Of a stretch of DNA of 64,000 nt, positions 34,740 to 46,652 are shown piece by piece (position 1 is the stretch's first letter; each line of letters opens with the position of its first letter). The notes under the pieces were generated by a model that was given only the letters and a program-made list of their open reading frames with translations, was not told the origin of the DNA and did not search any database. Source of the stretch: Kingdonia uniflora (taxonomy: Eukaryota; Streptophyta; Magnoliopsida; Ranunculales; Circaeasteraceae); assembly GCA_014058105.1 (NCBI GenBank), contig JACGCM010002361.1, positions 62,001-126,000 on the forward strand. The letters are read 5' to 3'. The translations under genes were made by a program, and so were the position numbers.

Positions 34740-37700
34740 CTATAGTATAGAATCCAAGTTCAGTCCGATGATCTTCAAATGCGGGTTAAAATGGGCCTTG
34801 ATAAAAGCTTTTTCAATCTGCAAAGAGGTAGAATAAACCATTACATAAGTCGTAAACATCCTTTATATGGAATTCAAAGTATGGGATGGCAAGTAACATG
34901 ATGTGTACACAGCATTGTAAGAAACTTCAAGGGCGGAAACTCATAAAGGTAGCAATAACATTTTGGTTATGTATAGAAATTAGAAAATATTGCACTTTCT
35001 ACAAAAAAAATACTAACAGAAATCCGTGAAAATCTAGTCATATATGTCATATCATAATTTGTTTACAAAACTAATATCCTACACAAAACTTACATTAATG
35101 GATTTATATCGAATCATCAATTCAGTCACAGGATATACATCTCAAGATTGTATCTTAGGGTAAATCATACAAGTATCTCAATTCTCATTAAACTGTTGTA
35201 AGTTGTGAAGGTGTGAGTATACCTGACTGCATCCGAACAATTTAAGCATCCTCAATGACAAGCAACTATTTACGATAAAACATGCTGCTTCAGTATTTAT
35301 TTCGCGGCACCAAGAAAGATCCAGGCTTTCCATGTTTGTTGAACAACGCTCCACCAGTGATATAGCTGTCTTTAGACCAACCTGCAATAAGTAACCCAAG
35401 TTGTAAGCAAACTTCTGAGCTTCAAACATACTCTAGAATTCTGCACATTATAGCATTCCTTGTGGTAATATTTTAAAATATGCAGAAAGGGTAAGAAACT
35501 AAAATAGTTACACAATTGCTTTAGCTACCAAATTTGATGGTTTTGTGACTATTGTCTCAAGTTCATTGAACTGGAGAACTTGAAGTAGCATCGGAAGAGA
35601 TGAGATGGCAGGAAACTGGTTGGTGTCGCAACAGGGTACGCTTAGGGCTGAAGCTACACAAAGCCGACACAGTTCACTGTCATGCATAAGTAGGGACTTG
35701 GGCATTCCCATGCACGTGGTAATTTATCTCTCTTCGGTCTTCTTTCCGCAAAGATAGAGGGGTTATTAATCTATTTTGTGTAGTGCTCCTTAATTATGTT
35801 GTAAAATCCCTCTTTCGTATTAGCATTTGGGAGTTGTGACATTAGCACAAATAAAGTGCCATTTTTGGGGCATTTAGTCTGTCTTCCATATTTACAAATA
35901 TAGAATACCATAATAATTATATGAATAGCTAGAAAAGAGAACAGTTTTTCGTAAAAGAGCGACAAATATGGAGACAAAAGACTACAAGTTTAAGCTTTAC
36001 CTTCTTGACATAGTTGAGTGAAAGTTCAGTTAAGAACGATCCAGATGCTTCAATAAATCCAGCAATAGCTTCATCACTGTCATATGAATTAAATTTTCAG
36101 GTGACTCAGAGAAGCAAGATTATGCTGCATCTAAGTAAAAACATCTCTGGTTTTCCCTGAGTACCTAATGGCCACCTAGTTAACTTGGATATGAATGAAA
36201 TAAATAGTGATAATGTCTGATCCCTTAATAAGACATACAAAATATCACGTATTGAAGGGTTGGAAGAACTTATGAGCTACAACAAGGGTCTCTGTTTATC
36301 CAACTTATGTCTTTCCATATCTTAATATAAAGAAACAAGTTGTAGACTTCTCATAAAAAGCTACACCAGTTACGCCCTAATTTGATATTAAAACAGAACT
36401 ATAAACATTAAGAAAGAAAAACATGAAGAACATAAGCACTACTTATAACCGATAGTCTTACCACTAGTTAAAATGACCACGCCCTTGTCGCAAATTTCAA
36501 GGAAATCTAGTTATGGCCAAGCAGAAAACTTACTAATGCTTATGCGAGAGAGAGAGTTAAAACTCATAATTGGTTTCCATCATGCATTTATTATGACATT
36601 TATAACTGTTCAGTGAAGTAGAGACCTGAATATGTTGCAGCGAAGTCTGAATTTCTGAAGAAATCTACAACCATTAGAAAGGTATCTTACTGAGGAATCA
36701 GTCAGTTTGGTCAAGTTAACCAGGTCAAGAACACGTAACTCAGAACAACTTGCGGCTATGGCTTTCACGGAAACGTCAGTCAGCCTTCTGCACCCGATGA
36801 AAATCAAACTTTGTTTAGCTGAAGTTCAAGCCATGAAAATATTAAGAGCACATTATCTTCTTTATATGTAAAAATGAAATAGTCTAAAATTTACTCGCAG
36901 TCCGCCAAATATAACTCCTTCAGATTCGGACCTCGTGCAGCTACCAGTCTGCAGACAAAATCATTACAAACAGATGGAATGCCTGCAACTGACAACACCT
37001 CTAAATGCTGTAGATTGTTTAGCACCTTGAGAATCGACATAACATCTATATTATGGCAATCATCTATATACAATTCCTTTAGTACTTTTCCCAGATTATC
37101 AGCTAAGATCAGAATATCAGTTGTGGTAAGAAGGGAACAGTGGCCCAGATTTATAGAGTTCAGTCCTGGAGCTGAAGCAACAAGTGATTTGAACCCAGCA
37201 TGCAAAAAGTGGGATGCACCTCTCAGAGATATAGCACTTAATGCAGGCAAACAATTAGGCGACTTAGCTAAAGTCCCACTTAATATACGATCATGCATAC
37301 AACGTCCACATATATCAAGTTGTAACACCTGATTTCACACAATTAACAAATCAGTTCAGACGGAATAATAAAGTTACCAAGAGAGAGATTACAAGTCTAA
37401 ATCATGGAATACAAGTTATAGATAATTAACTATATTTTAAAAAATATATTGGATTTCAAATTATGATCAAGATAGAAAGAGATATATTGACCAAGCTGAA
37501 TGGATCCCAAGAAGTTACTGAGTATAAGAAGAACCTACTGTTAATTTGGTAGTGTCGCACTTCACCAGGGCTTTATAAAGCTGTTCCTCCGTTAACCACG
37601 AGCAATCCTTCACACGTATTTCTGTTGGAGAACCACTAACGAGAAGCTCCAGAAACTGGAAGTTCATCCTTCGTGAATCACAGAGCAACTGACTTATTTT

Positions 37701-38759
37701 GTGCCTATATTCATCTGGGACATATTCCATCGAAGTGAGACTGCCTGCGTTCTCAACAAGAACGTTAAGGCACAAATCTTGCAGGCGAGGAACCAAAGAC
37801 TTGGAACATTCGATGTTCTTATTTTTTGCTACTGCCCAATTGATAACAGTACGGCCCTTAACAATTTTCATTGCTATAGAAAATGGGGTTGACTCGTCTT
37901 CAGATTCTGAATCAGCAACGGGGGAACTCTGACTCGGCCTAGCTTCTCTTTTAACTTTGGTTTGCACAAATTCATGAGCACTGACCTCGAAAACTCTCTT
38001 TCTCCGTTTTCTATCTTCTGCTTTATAATACGCCGTCCGTTTTGCACTCGCTAGCACTGTCTGTCTTGCACGCTCTAGAAGCCCCCTCTCTCTTACACGC
38101 TCTTGAAACGCCATCCATCTTGCACTCTCTTTTGGCTCAGGAAGTTGAAAATAATCCTTCATCTTAGGTAAAAACTCAGCAGCCGCAATTTCATCTTCGT
38201 TTAGGTCTACGGAATCCATTAGACCTTCTTCTTCTTCTTCTTCTTCTTCTTCTTCTTCAACTTCTTCTTCTTCAACTTCCTCCTCTTTAGTGTGCTCTAC
38301 CTCGTCATTACTCAATCTTTGGTCACTTTCATTACATGCAATGTTAAGATCGACACCCAGACGCGGGGATATGTTAAGATCATCAACCAAACACGGGGAT
38401 GTGTTAAGATCGATACCCAGACGCGGGAATGCGTTAAGATCATCGTTCAAACACGGAAATGTGTTAAGAACGAAATCACTATTTCTTGAACCCAATAGGG
38501 GTACACCAGTTACAAATTTATCACAACTCACATCCATTTCTTTAGAACAAGATCCATCCGCAGTCACGCTCCGAACATTTTCTTGGACAGAACCAGAAAC
38601 CCCACTAAACCCCACTTCAGTTTCTTGCAAACCCACTTCAGAAATACCACTTTTCTTAGAATTCTTGTTATCTTCAACATTCTCTGAATTCTCTTTCACT
38701 TCCTCGCAGGTACTCTTCGATTTCAAAGCCAGTCGTCGACTCCGTCTAGGAGGACTCAT
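34740..38759 (-). CDS. Leucine-rich-repeat protein, plant RAD7-like, with N-terminal DLNxxP repeats
   Basis: Six exons on -: 37539-38759, 36895-37328, 36626-36787, 36001-36076, 35223-35381, 34740-34817 (709 residues). All have GT-AG junctions and consistent phases. The N-terminus is basic (MSPPRRSRRLALKSKS), nuclear-like. Residues 98-140 are 10-residue repeats containing DLNAFP, DLNTSP and DLNISP. An acidic Glu run (159-178) and a basic KAEDRKRRKR stretch follow. From about residue 300 on are cysteine-containing LRRs (LQLDICGRC, LKELYIDDCHN, LRVLDLVNLTKLTD, MESLDLSWCREIN), ending IIGLNLDSIL. The layout fits the plant homologues of yeast RAD7, an adaptor in ubiquitination and nucleotide-excision repair. 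The role in plants is inferred only. The gene appears intact. Confidence 0.88.
38228..38282. repeat. (CTT)n microsatellite encoding an acidic run
   Basis: Interrupted CTT repeats which on - encode the Glu-rich run (EEEVEEEEVEEE and on) of the RAD7-like protein. The repeat stays in frame. Confidence 0.9.
38341..38468. repeat. Coding minisatellite, 30-bp units in an alternating 60-bp pattern
   Basis: Four full units start exactly at 38341, 38371, 38401 and 38431, with a partial fifth at 38461. Units 1 and 3 resemble each other (GTTAAGATCGAYACCCAGAC), as do units 2 and 4 (GTTAAGATCATC). On - each unit encodes ten residues of the form LNxxPxLxxD. Confidence 0.93.
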
Positions 38760-39158
38760 TGTTCAGAGAGAAAGAAGAGACTGAGAGAGAGAGAGAGGGT
38801 TTTAGAGTTCTTGGAAGAGTTGAGCAAAAATTAGTGTTTTAGGAGAAAGTTTAGAGACTGAGAGAGAAGAAAGAGAGAGAGGTCTCTTTGCAATTTATAG
38901 TTAACTATACTTCGCGGGCAACTTATAATGCAAACATGATACAATACTGCAGAAACAGTTTAGACTGAACAATGGGAAATATAGTTTTTACCAGTATGTC
39001 TTTTCTTTCGAAAAATCGAGATTTATCCACGAATACCCGAATGCCGAAGAAAATAACTAGAATATGATAAAGATTATAGTCAATGGATGATACATATAGC
39101 CTATTTATTTTGAAAGATTTTGATTCAGGAACACATTGCATTGTTCTTGAATTCTGAA
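38760..39158. other. Promoter and leader of the RAD7-like gene
   Basis: Immediately upstream of the start codon are GA/CT-rich leader sequences (about 38767-38882, with GAGAGAGAGAGAG at 38786-38797). No clear TATA box. No gene in the remainder. Confidence 0.4.
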
Positions 39159-39881
39159 CTATAGCGATTTAACGATTACAAGAATTCGATAGATAGACAG
39201 GTGGTAATAATAACTGTATATGAGACATATTTTGGTATTCTCATACCAAAAGAACTTACCGAAAGCAACTGCCAAGAAAATTCCAATAATGGGATCCCGC
39301 CAAAGATGACTTTGATGATACCTAGGAGAACTGCTGCAATCATCACTAGTTCCGCTAAAGCACCCAGGATGTTGAGTCTTTGCCACGCCACCGTCAATAA
39401 CAAAGGTGCTCCCATTCTTGCCATTGCTGAATAGAACACACCAGAAATAGGGAGACCCGCCATCAGTACCAGTTACAGCGGCTCCTACTTCAGTATGGTT
39501 TTTACTTTGCACTATATCCAAACTTTTGTTGTTCTGAATCATAACGTTAGAGAAGAATTCGGAGGCTTGCATATAATGTGACCGGCATCCAAGTAACCGG
39601 CCAGTGATTGGGGCAAGGGAAGATACTTGGACGCCGCAATTAGGTGCAAAAATTTGTGCAAATTCAGCATCAGAGGGTATCTTTTGATCTCCAACCTGGT
39701 TGCACTTTCTTGGTATGCTTTTATGTATTGCAAAGCTATGCAGCCAAGACCTGCATTGTCAGTGAGAGGAGATAATTGATGTGCTGTTCTGTTGCGGTTG
39801 ACAGCAAAGACGAGCTCATCAGCTGGGTTATCTGTTAATTTATCAAGCAATACACATATTAGTTAGAACCTGAGCCGAACA

Positions 39882-40549
39882 CAGAGCCGACCCTGGCTAT
39901 AGGCGCAAGAGGCGGCCGCCCAGGGCCCGATTTTTAATGTAAATAGTAGGTAAAAAAGGGCCTGTAAAATGACATAAATTGAAGTTGCATTCTTGGTTCT
40001 AACTTCTATGTAATTAATGCCTTTAGAAGGTCAAAGGGTTCAAGTCCTCACCTTGTTTTACAACTTTCTTCATTTTCTTACAATAATATATTACTACCAA
40101 TTTTCGGACCTCGCCTAAGTACCCTAAATCTTAGAGCATCCACAACAGCTAGGTGGATTCTGACGTGGCAAGGTGGATTTGCCAATCCACCCTCTTCACC
40201 AAGCAATCCACCTCCCAGCAGCTAGGTGAATTTGATGACATGGGGTGGATTTGGGCACGTAGTCATTGCGCGCGGTTCAGAAGGGCGCGTAGGCTATTAA
40301 CCAATAAGATGTTGCCACGTGTCATTATCTAATTGGCCCAAGCTCGCAGCGCGGTTTAGAAGTGCAGTGGAGAGTGTAAGGCTGAGATTAACACACGTAG
40401 ACATATCTTGACCGTTGGTTCTGAACAGCGCTTGGGAAATTCACCTTGGGGTGGATTCTCACAACTGCTGTGGGGTGGATTGGATTCACCCTGGCTTTTG
40501 GGCGAATCCACCCACCCAACTGCTGTGGATGCTCTTAAGGACGGCCCTG
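39882..40549. mobile_element. hAT-type non-autonomous element in the GPI-gene intron, with a nested MITE
   Basis: The terminal inverted repeats are CAGAGCCGACCC (left) and, reading inward from the right, CAGGGCCGTCCT. It is flanked by a perfect 8-bp target duplication GCCGAACA (39874-39881 and 40550-40557), the hAT signature. Without the nested insertion it is about 260 bp and non-coding. The internal sequence TCAAGTCCTCACCTTGTTT and TTTTCGGACCTCG recur in the element at 60942-61212, so both belong to one family. Confidence 0.9.
40134..40534. mobile_element. 401-bp Harbinger-type MITE nested in the hAT element
   Basis: The ends are GAGCATCCACAACAGC and GCTGTGGATGCTC, flanked on both sides by TTA (40131-40133, 40535-40537), the 3-bp target typical of PIF/Harbinger elements. 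The interior has GCGCGGTTCAGAA-like motifs shared with the related copies at 41348 and 45351. Non-coding. Confidence 0.88.
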
Positions 40550-40981
40550 GCCGAACAACAATAGTAACAATAGGTTATTAATTAAAAATTATTCGCTCAA
40601 AGCTATTCTAACATAAGCAATAGGAATTAAAGAATGAGGTGTTGGTTTTGAATTAGTCTTTACTAGATCATGGCATCTATTATTTGTTAACTAAAACCTG
40701 TCTAAAATGGCATGAATAGTTGGTTAATAATCATATTAGTAATGCAGGTTGAGGACTTACTTTGGGTATCTGCAGAAACTGAAACAATGAGGATTGAAGC
40801 AAATATAAACAACCATTTACAAGAAATCACATCCATTGATAATGCTCTTCTCTTCACTGAGATCTCAGTTTCAGTCTTTTCAAGAAAGAGAGAGAGTTGG
40901 TAAGTAGGACTGTAGAAGTGTTTAAATATGTCCGTTCCAGTCCAAAAATACGGGAATACCCTGTCCTTAAAGCGGGTCTAA

Positions 40982-41344
40982 GAGCATCTCCAACAGCACG
41001 GTATGCTGTTAAGGTTGTCTTCCAACCAACAGGAGTGTGTGGTTCAGCATACTCACCCCCAGAGGAGTATGCACATACCGCCTAAGCGTTGAACCGTTGA
41101 GGGCCCATTATTTTTTTAATACAGCTGGCATCTCTCTCTCTCTCCTATCAGAACTTTTCTCTCCTGCCTAAGCTCTGAACTGTTGAGCGTGTTATTTTAT
41201 TTTTTTAAAATACACGTGGCATCTTTCTCCCCCATCACAAGTTCTCTCTTAAAACCGTAATTCTTTGTTGGATGAAAACAGTACGTGATTCTAGAATACC
41301 CGTATGGTAAATCGAAATCGCATACTCTTCTGTTGAAGATGCTC
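40982..41344. mobile_element. Harbinger-type MITE, copy B
   Basis: The ends are GAGCATCTCCAACAGCA and TGTTGAAGATGCTC. The left flank is TAA (40979-40981) and the right flank TTA (41345-41347). Inside are GCATACTCACCCCC and GTTGAACCGTTGAG motifs shared with copy C. Its right edge touches copy C, with only TTA between them. Confidence 0.85.
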
Positions 41345-41347
41345 TTA

Positions 41348-41765
41348 GAGCACCATACTCTTGCAAAAAACCCTTCTATCAAGAGACACAAGGGGTAGGG
41401 GGGTTTAGCATACTCACCCCTATAGCCCTCCAAATATTTGTGAAATCTGAACTTGACAAGAACTATTCGCATATCGTCCACATCATCAGGAGCTGAACGG
41501 TTAAGAGCGCGTTTTTTTTTTTTTTTTTTCCAGCGCGTTTATCTGTTATGCGCCTAGCCTGATATAAACAAATCATTTGATTTTTCCCTGTTTTACTTAT
41601 GCGATTCTTCAACAAATCATTTGGCCTTTTTCTGTTGGAGCTGAACGGTTCAGCGCGGGGGTGAAAAATCGTATCTCCTTATTGAACGAAAACAGTATAG
41701 GATTCATGTATACCGGTATCAGGTATGCCAAACCAGAATCGCATACATTGCTGTCGGAGGTGCTC
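41348..41765. mobile_element. Harbinger-type MITE, copy C
   Basis: The ends are GAGCACCATAC and GTCGGAGGTGCTC, flanked by TTA on both sides (41345-41347, 41766-41768). The interior has GCATACTCACCCCT, a T run (about 41511-41530) and GCTGAACGGTTCAGCGCG. It lies about 160 bp upstream of the MPH2 start codon, so it is part of that promoter region. Confidence 0.85.
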
Positions 41766-41925
41766 TTACTCTATTACCCCGGTCCAATCCGCTATTTGAA
41801 AAATAAAGACAGGGGTAATATTGTAAATTCATATAATGTGGAGTAGATTGCACTTCAAGACTTTTGTCCAATAAAGAAACGGATAAGAGTATTATCTCCC
41901 TCTTTCTTTTGGAGTAACGGATGAC

Positions 41926-44685
41926 ATGACTACTACTACTAACCTGAGGCTGAACACCCGAACGCATATTAGCATCATCAGCTACAGCTACACCTCCTCC
42001 TGCAATGCAACAACAACAACATTTTCTTCTTCGACAAATCATCGAAAGAGAGCAAACCACTTGGTAGTAAAGCGCGTCGTATCTTGTTCACAGAGCCACA
42101 ACAATAAGTTTGAAGAAAGCAGACGTCGAACAATCTCCACCATTGCTCTCCTCCTCTTCTCTATCCCTCAAGGTGCTAAGGCAGATGGGGTCTTCAACAA
42201 ATACATAAAAAGGTAATATTTTTGTGTCATTTTATTTTAACCTTAGCTACTATAGTCTATAGTACTAGTTTGTATTTGATGAATGACTTATAACTCATGT
42301 TTGTTTATAAATGCTAGGAAAAAGCTTGATCCACTCGATGTATATGTACCAGCCGTGATCTTGACACAATCACAGTTTAAGGATTTAGGTAAACATACGC
42401 ATCATTCTTCACTTGCCATATCACTTGTTCTCCTTGTTCATAATAGATAGTGCCTAGCCGCCTAGGGGTATTTGGTTGACGGATTGCGGACTTGAGAGAT
42501 GAGATCACCCTTTATAAATATTGAGATTTTAGAGACCGGGGACAGTTTAGTTTTTTTTATTCATTGGCCTATAAATGACAATATCGCTATTATGGAGTTT
42601 CAAGAGCTCCTTGGAAAAGCTATTCAGTGGCTCGTTCTTTTGCTATACGCTACTCTACTTTAATGTTTATACTTTCTAGTTGGGAAAAATGCACAACAAG
42701 AAAAAGTAGAGACGATGAATTCATCAATCATAGGCTAGTAGCCCGATCAAGTGAGTAAATGGCCCAAGTAAAATTTGTTGAGATAGATTGGGCTTGTAAA
42801 AACATGACTACTAACGGCACCAGGGGGAACGATTGACATTTGGTGCTAGTGGAAGGCTGGAAATGGTTTGGAGTGAGGTAATTAGAAAAGATAAATAAGT
42901 TCATGCCTTGATTGAAGATATGTCTAAAGGTAGAGTTGAATGGTGAAATTAGATTAATGCTGTCAACCCCGATAGCAATGCATGTGTAGAACTGATCGTT
43001 TATGACTTTTGAAGGCTATCGTGTTGATAGTGGTTATTTTTATTTAGTAAGTAGATCATCGTCATTCAATATTTCAAATGCAATCTTCTATACTTCCCCT
43101 TCCTTTATTTTGTGCTTATGGTTTACTCTTCCACTTTTGTTTTTGTCTAACGATTTATTTTCATGTAGAGAAAACTTTGGAAGGGGAACAACCCCAATAT
43201 GCTGCCTGCAGATCTTTGTTGCGCTCTGGTCCAGCAGCATCTTTACGTGTAAATATTCGAGCAGTAAGTTACCTATCTGAAACATCTGGGGTCATGTCTA
43301 CTATTGGGCTTAATTGCTAATCCTATTTTTTTAAATGTCACCATTGTTTAAATCCTAGATTACATTTTGTTTCTTACTCACATTTATCTGATGAATGTAA
43401 AGTATTCAATCTGCTGACTTTAGATGAAGTTGAAAACATGGAAGTTCTTAGTATTCTAGGCTAGACCATGGAACCAAAGAGTTTGTTTTATGTTGGAAAG
43501 GATTCTGATAAAAAAAAACTATATCTAACACACAGGCCTAGATGAAACACATACTAGAATTAAGCTGAAGAAGAATCTAATCACACTAAGTGACACCTTT
43601 CAGATTTCTACCCGTAGGCTACCTTCTTGGATTAAGTTTGAAGTTCAGTATTGCAGAGGAACTCTCTTACAATCAAGATCACCCTCTCAATGAACACCAC
43701 CCTTCAGATTAATCGTGTAGTCGTATAGGACCCTATTAAACCAAAAATTTGAGTGAACACATAGTCCTAGGGAAAACCATATATTTTCACATCCTGTATC
43801 CAGGGCTGTGGATAGAGAGTTTGACCGGGCACCCAATTTGGATTTGTCAGATGTTTAATATTTCAGCATCAACCTACGTCAAAATAGAAGATTCCTGTAG
43901 TACAAGCCTCTTATTAGAACATCTTTTTGTAAAATAAAATGCTTCATGACAGTCTTCATTTACTCGATTTACTTGTTGGTTTGAATTTTTTCTTTGAACT
44001 TATAGGTAGCCCAGTATGCATCAGATGGTGGTGATGGAAAAGCTGCTTCAGAAGATGTTGATCAATGCCTCAGGTATTTGTTCTATTATTACGACGTTTA
44101 ATATGTCATCCTAATACTTTCTTACAACAAAACTTACCACTATTTATAGTGCTTTCCGCAAGGAATAGTTTTTCGTCACAAAATGATGTGTGGTTGAGTA
44201 ACTGGTTTAGTGAACCTAAGGCATTGGCCTCCTTCAAATTAACTTAACCGAGTTTGTCACTTTAACTGCTTGCCAAGTTATATCCTTTACCTGAGTTTGT
44301 GACTATTTGTTAAAATCTTCCCTTTCCATAATTGTGTTAATTATTATCTTGTAGAGCCTTAGAAGATCTTGATGCTTTGCTTATACACGCAACACGGAAT
44401 GACTCTAAGGCCTCAGTTGAAACAATGAAGTCAAAGATTGAAATTGCTTTAGGAGCATTAGACAGGTATTCTCCAATAATTTTGTCCCCCACTAATCAAT
44501 CAATTAATATTCTAAAAATAATAGTGCTAATTTGTAATGAGTTATTTTTTTGCAGTCTTCTCAAGACAGTCCCTTCTACAATACTAGATAAAGGGAAGGC
44601 AATTGCAGATGCTTATTATACACCAGAAGATGTGGAACTCGACAAATTCGACCCAGAAATACAACGACTAGAATCACTTTTATAA
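41926..44685 (+). CDS. MPH2: Thylakoid lumen protein MPH2 (maintenance of photosystem II under high light 2)
   Basis: Six exons: 41926-42212, 42318-42388, 43169-43263, 44006-44073, 44355-44465, 44556-44685 (253 residues). All junctions are GT-AG and phases agree. The first 60 or so residues are Ser/Thr-rich and basic (chloroplast transit). They are followed by RRRTISTIALLLFSI...AKADG, a twin-arginine-type lumen targeting signal cut at AKA. The mature part has FNKYIKRKKLDPLDVYVPAV, CRSLLRSGPAASLRVNIRAV, a DVDQCLRALEDLDALL helix and LLKTVPSTILDKGKAIADAY. This matches the plant lumen protein that helps photosystem II repair under strong light. The gene looks intact. The symbol rests on remembered family features. 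Confidence 0.88.
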
Positions 44686-45347
44686 ATCTTGCACAGCTAC
44701 TTCTTCAGTCCTTTTATTGTTGTTTGAGAAATGCTATCACAAGACACTATCTCGTGATAATAGGCGTGAGTTATTGTGATTTATATTTATAGTGTATAAT
44801 TTTGATTCATTGCAATATATAGTGTATACTTTACTTTTTGTGAGTTTGATCTGTGAAGATTCAAGAGAAGGTGGCTTATACTTTCAAACTAATATAAAAT
44901 GTTCAGTTTTGAGTGTGAAGTTTTCACTGTGAATCAAATTGTCAGGTAAAGCTTTTTTTTTTTTTTTCTTGTATCCTATACATGTTTCCCCCTAAACTCG
45001 TAAATGGTTTTCATGGATATTTAACAGATATTGGTAGTTATGGTTGTACATAAAGCTCGACCTGTTTATTACAGTTTCAGTATAAGAAATTCCCCGTTGT
45101 TTGATGATCCGTTGTTGCCATTATTTTGTTCCTCTCCCTCTACATTCCTAATCTTTGACCTAAAATTCTCTGCACCTCTCTGACAGAACAAAAAAAATTC
45201 AATAGTTCAACCTAAAACATCTTTTTTCTTGTAGCCTGAGGAGAAGATCGGTGAGGGTCTAAGAATTCAATGTTTGGATAGGGACTTAGTAACAATGGTC
45301 ATGTACACTTTGTCTTTGTGAGCTTATTGGGGTGGTCCTTATGTCAC
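44686..45347. other. 3' flank of MPH2, no gene
   Basis: AT-rich, with a T run near 44952-44967. No recognised feature. Confidence 0.5.
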
Positions 45348-45350
45348 TTA

Positions 45351-46318
45351 GAGCATCCACAGCAGTAGGAGGGTCGGTTGGCTGACCTGGCAGGTCGGTT
45401 TCAATCGACCCACAACCGACCCACATCAGTTAAAACTTTAAACTGAGGTCGATTCACTGAGCGCAGTTCAAAACTACGCGGCACAACGAACGGACAGGAT
45501 GATGACACGTGTTATAATCTCAACGGTGATTCCATGCCACGCAGTTCAGTTCTGCGCGTAGTAGGAGCCAATGAAACAATGCCACGTATATGTTTTAATT
45601 TATTTAAAGACCGCGCAGTTCAGAACTGCGCGGCAACTCCCTGCATCTTTTAGGCTTATTCTTTGTCAAGTGTTTTTCAAGTGTTTCAAGCTAAAAAACT
45701 AAGGCATTTAGGCATTACCCAAGGCATTCCCAAGGCATTACCCAATCTCATTTCAACCGGTACTCACTAAAACATGCCGGGAGGGTCTAGTTCGCGACCA
45801 CCGATTAATTTCTCCAAAAGTAAACGTAACGCAAATACGGAAGTAAAACGAAGGGGAAAAGATATTGTAACACATGTATGGCCATTAATATTGACGTCGG
45901 ACAATGATCCCTCTCCAACTGTCGAAGAGTTACACCGTGTAGAAATCCTCCCGGATGGATAGGTGCATATTTCCCAAGGATCGGAAGCAATGCCGGTAAG
46001 TTTTTGTAAATTTGATGTATTTTTAACGTATATTGTTATGTGTTTGATGACATACCCGAATGAAAGTCTAACGTGTTAATTTGTGTTATTTGTCAGAACC
46101 GAGATGACATACAGTGTCGGGGATCATTGGATAAGGTATTGAAATGGTACGCATGGATTGCGCGGTACCCGTCTAATTTGTGTTATTTACTAACATTTTG
46201 ATCATCTGTGTATTACGAATTTATAGTTTCTATTATTTTATATGCTTTAGTCAGGCTGCAGAAGACAAGTCAGTAAATAAATGAGAAGTGAACTGTAAAA
46301 CTAAGATTGAGTATGCTC
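45351..46318 (+). mobile_element. Longer Harbinger-type relative of the MITEs, with short coding remnants
   Basis: The left end is GAGCATCCACAGCAG after TTA (45348-45350). A matching but worn right end GAGTATGCTC lies before TTA (46319-46321). The first 300 bp share GCGCAGTTCAGAACTGCGCG-type motifs with the smaller copies. Inside, 45774-45962 is an open frame (MPGGSSSRPPINFSKSKRNA...), and near 46097-46175 an exon-like stretch follows a TCAG acceptor (NRDDIQCRGSLDKVLKWYAW). These may be remnants of an element-encoded protein, but no transposase motif is visible. The right boundary is tentative. Confidence 0.6.
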
Positions 46319-46652
46319 TTATGAAGCAAATATAATGTGAGCTAGAACCAACTCAACTACAAGTGTTGTCTTAACTACTTTGTTCATAAGATTTTTGTTT
46401 TTTGGTTGATATGTATTAGTTCCTTTAAAAAAGTTTGTTTTATGTTGATAAATATCAGTTTATTTAGACGATCTTTGTATCCATGTTTATATATAGATCT
46501 CTTATTTATATCTCTTTATTATAAGAGGGCGGTGTTTTTGCCACTTTGTACAAATCTGCCTTATGTCCAGAAACAAAAAGGCGAGATAGATTATGTGTTC
46601 TCTGCATCTCTGCATCTCTCACGCGGGGACTCTTCTCTATCTCATCTCCTCA

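Larger units (their letters stand above)
39159..40836 (-). pseudogene. GPI-anchor-type secreted protein gene with an apparent frameshift
   Basis: Exon 1 (40761-40836) encodes a signal peptide MDVISCKWLFIFASILIVSV then SADTQ. A 929-bp intron follows, and exon 2 (39260-39831) continues NNPADELVFAVNRNRTAHQL, LGCIALQYIKAYQ, then, after a one-base shift near 39704-39711, CNQVGDQKIPSDAEFAQIFA, and HTEVGAAVTGTDGGSPYFWC with LFSNGKNGSTFV. This matches an uncharacterised plant family of cysteine-rich, predicted GPI-anchored cell-surface proteins. A hydrophobic tail (IIGIFLAVAF) precedes a GTAAGT donor at 39258-39259. If that is not used the frame stays open to 39159. The missing base relative to the family (CAAGAAAGTGC where an extra G is expected) breaks the frame, so it is a young pseudogene, or else a sequence error in a working gene. 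Confidence 0.75.

Noticed and set aside
36979..37332. 117-codon + strand frame
   Set aside because: Antisense shadow of RAD7-like exon 2, whose - strand frame has LRR sequence and matching splice sites.
38290..38784. Long open frames on the + strand (164 and 65 codons)
   Set aside because: They are antisense to the first exon of the RAD7-like gene and are kept open by its minisatellite and biased codons.
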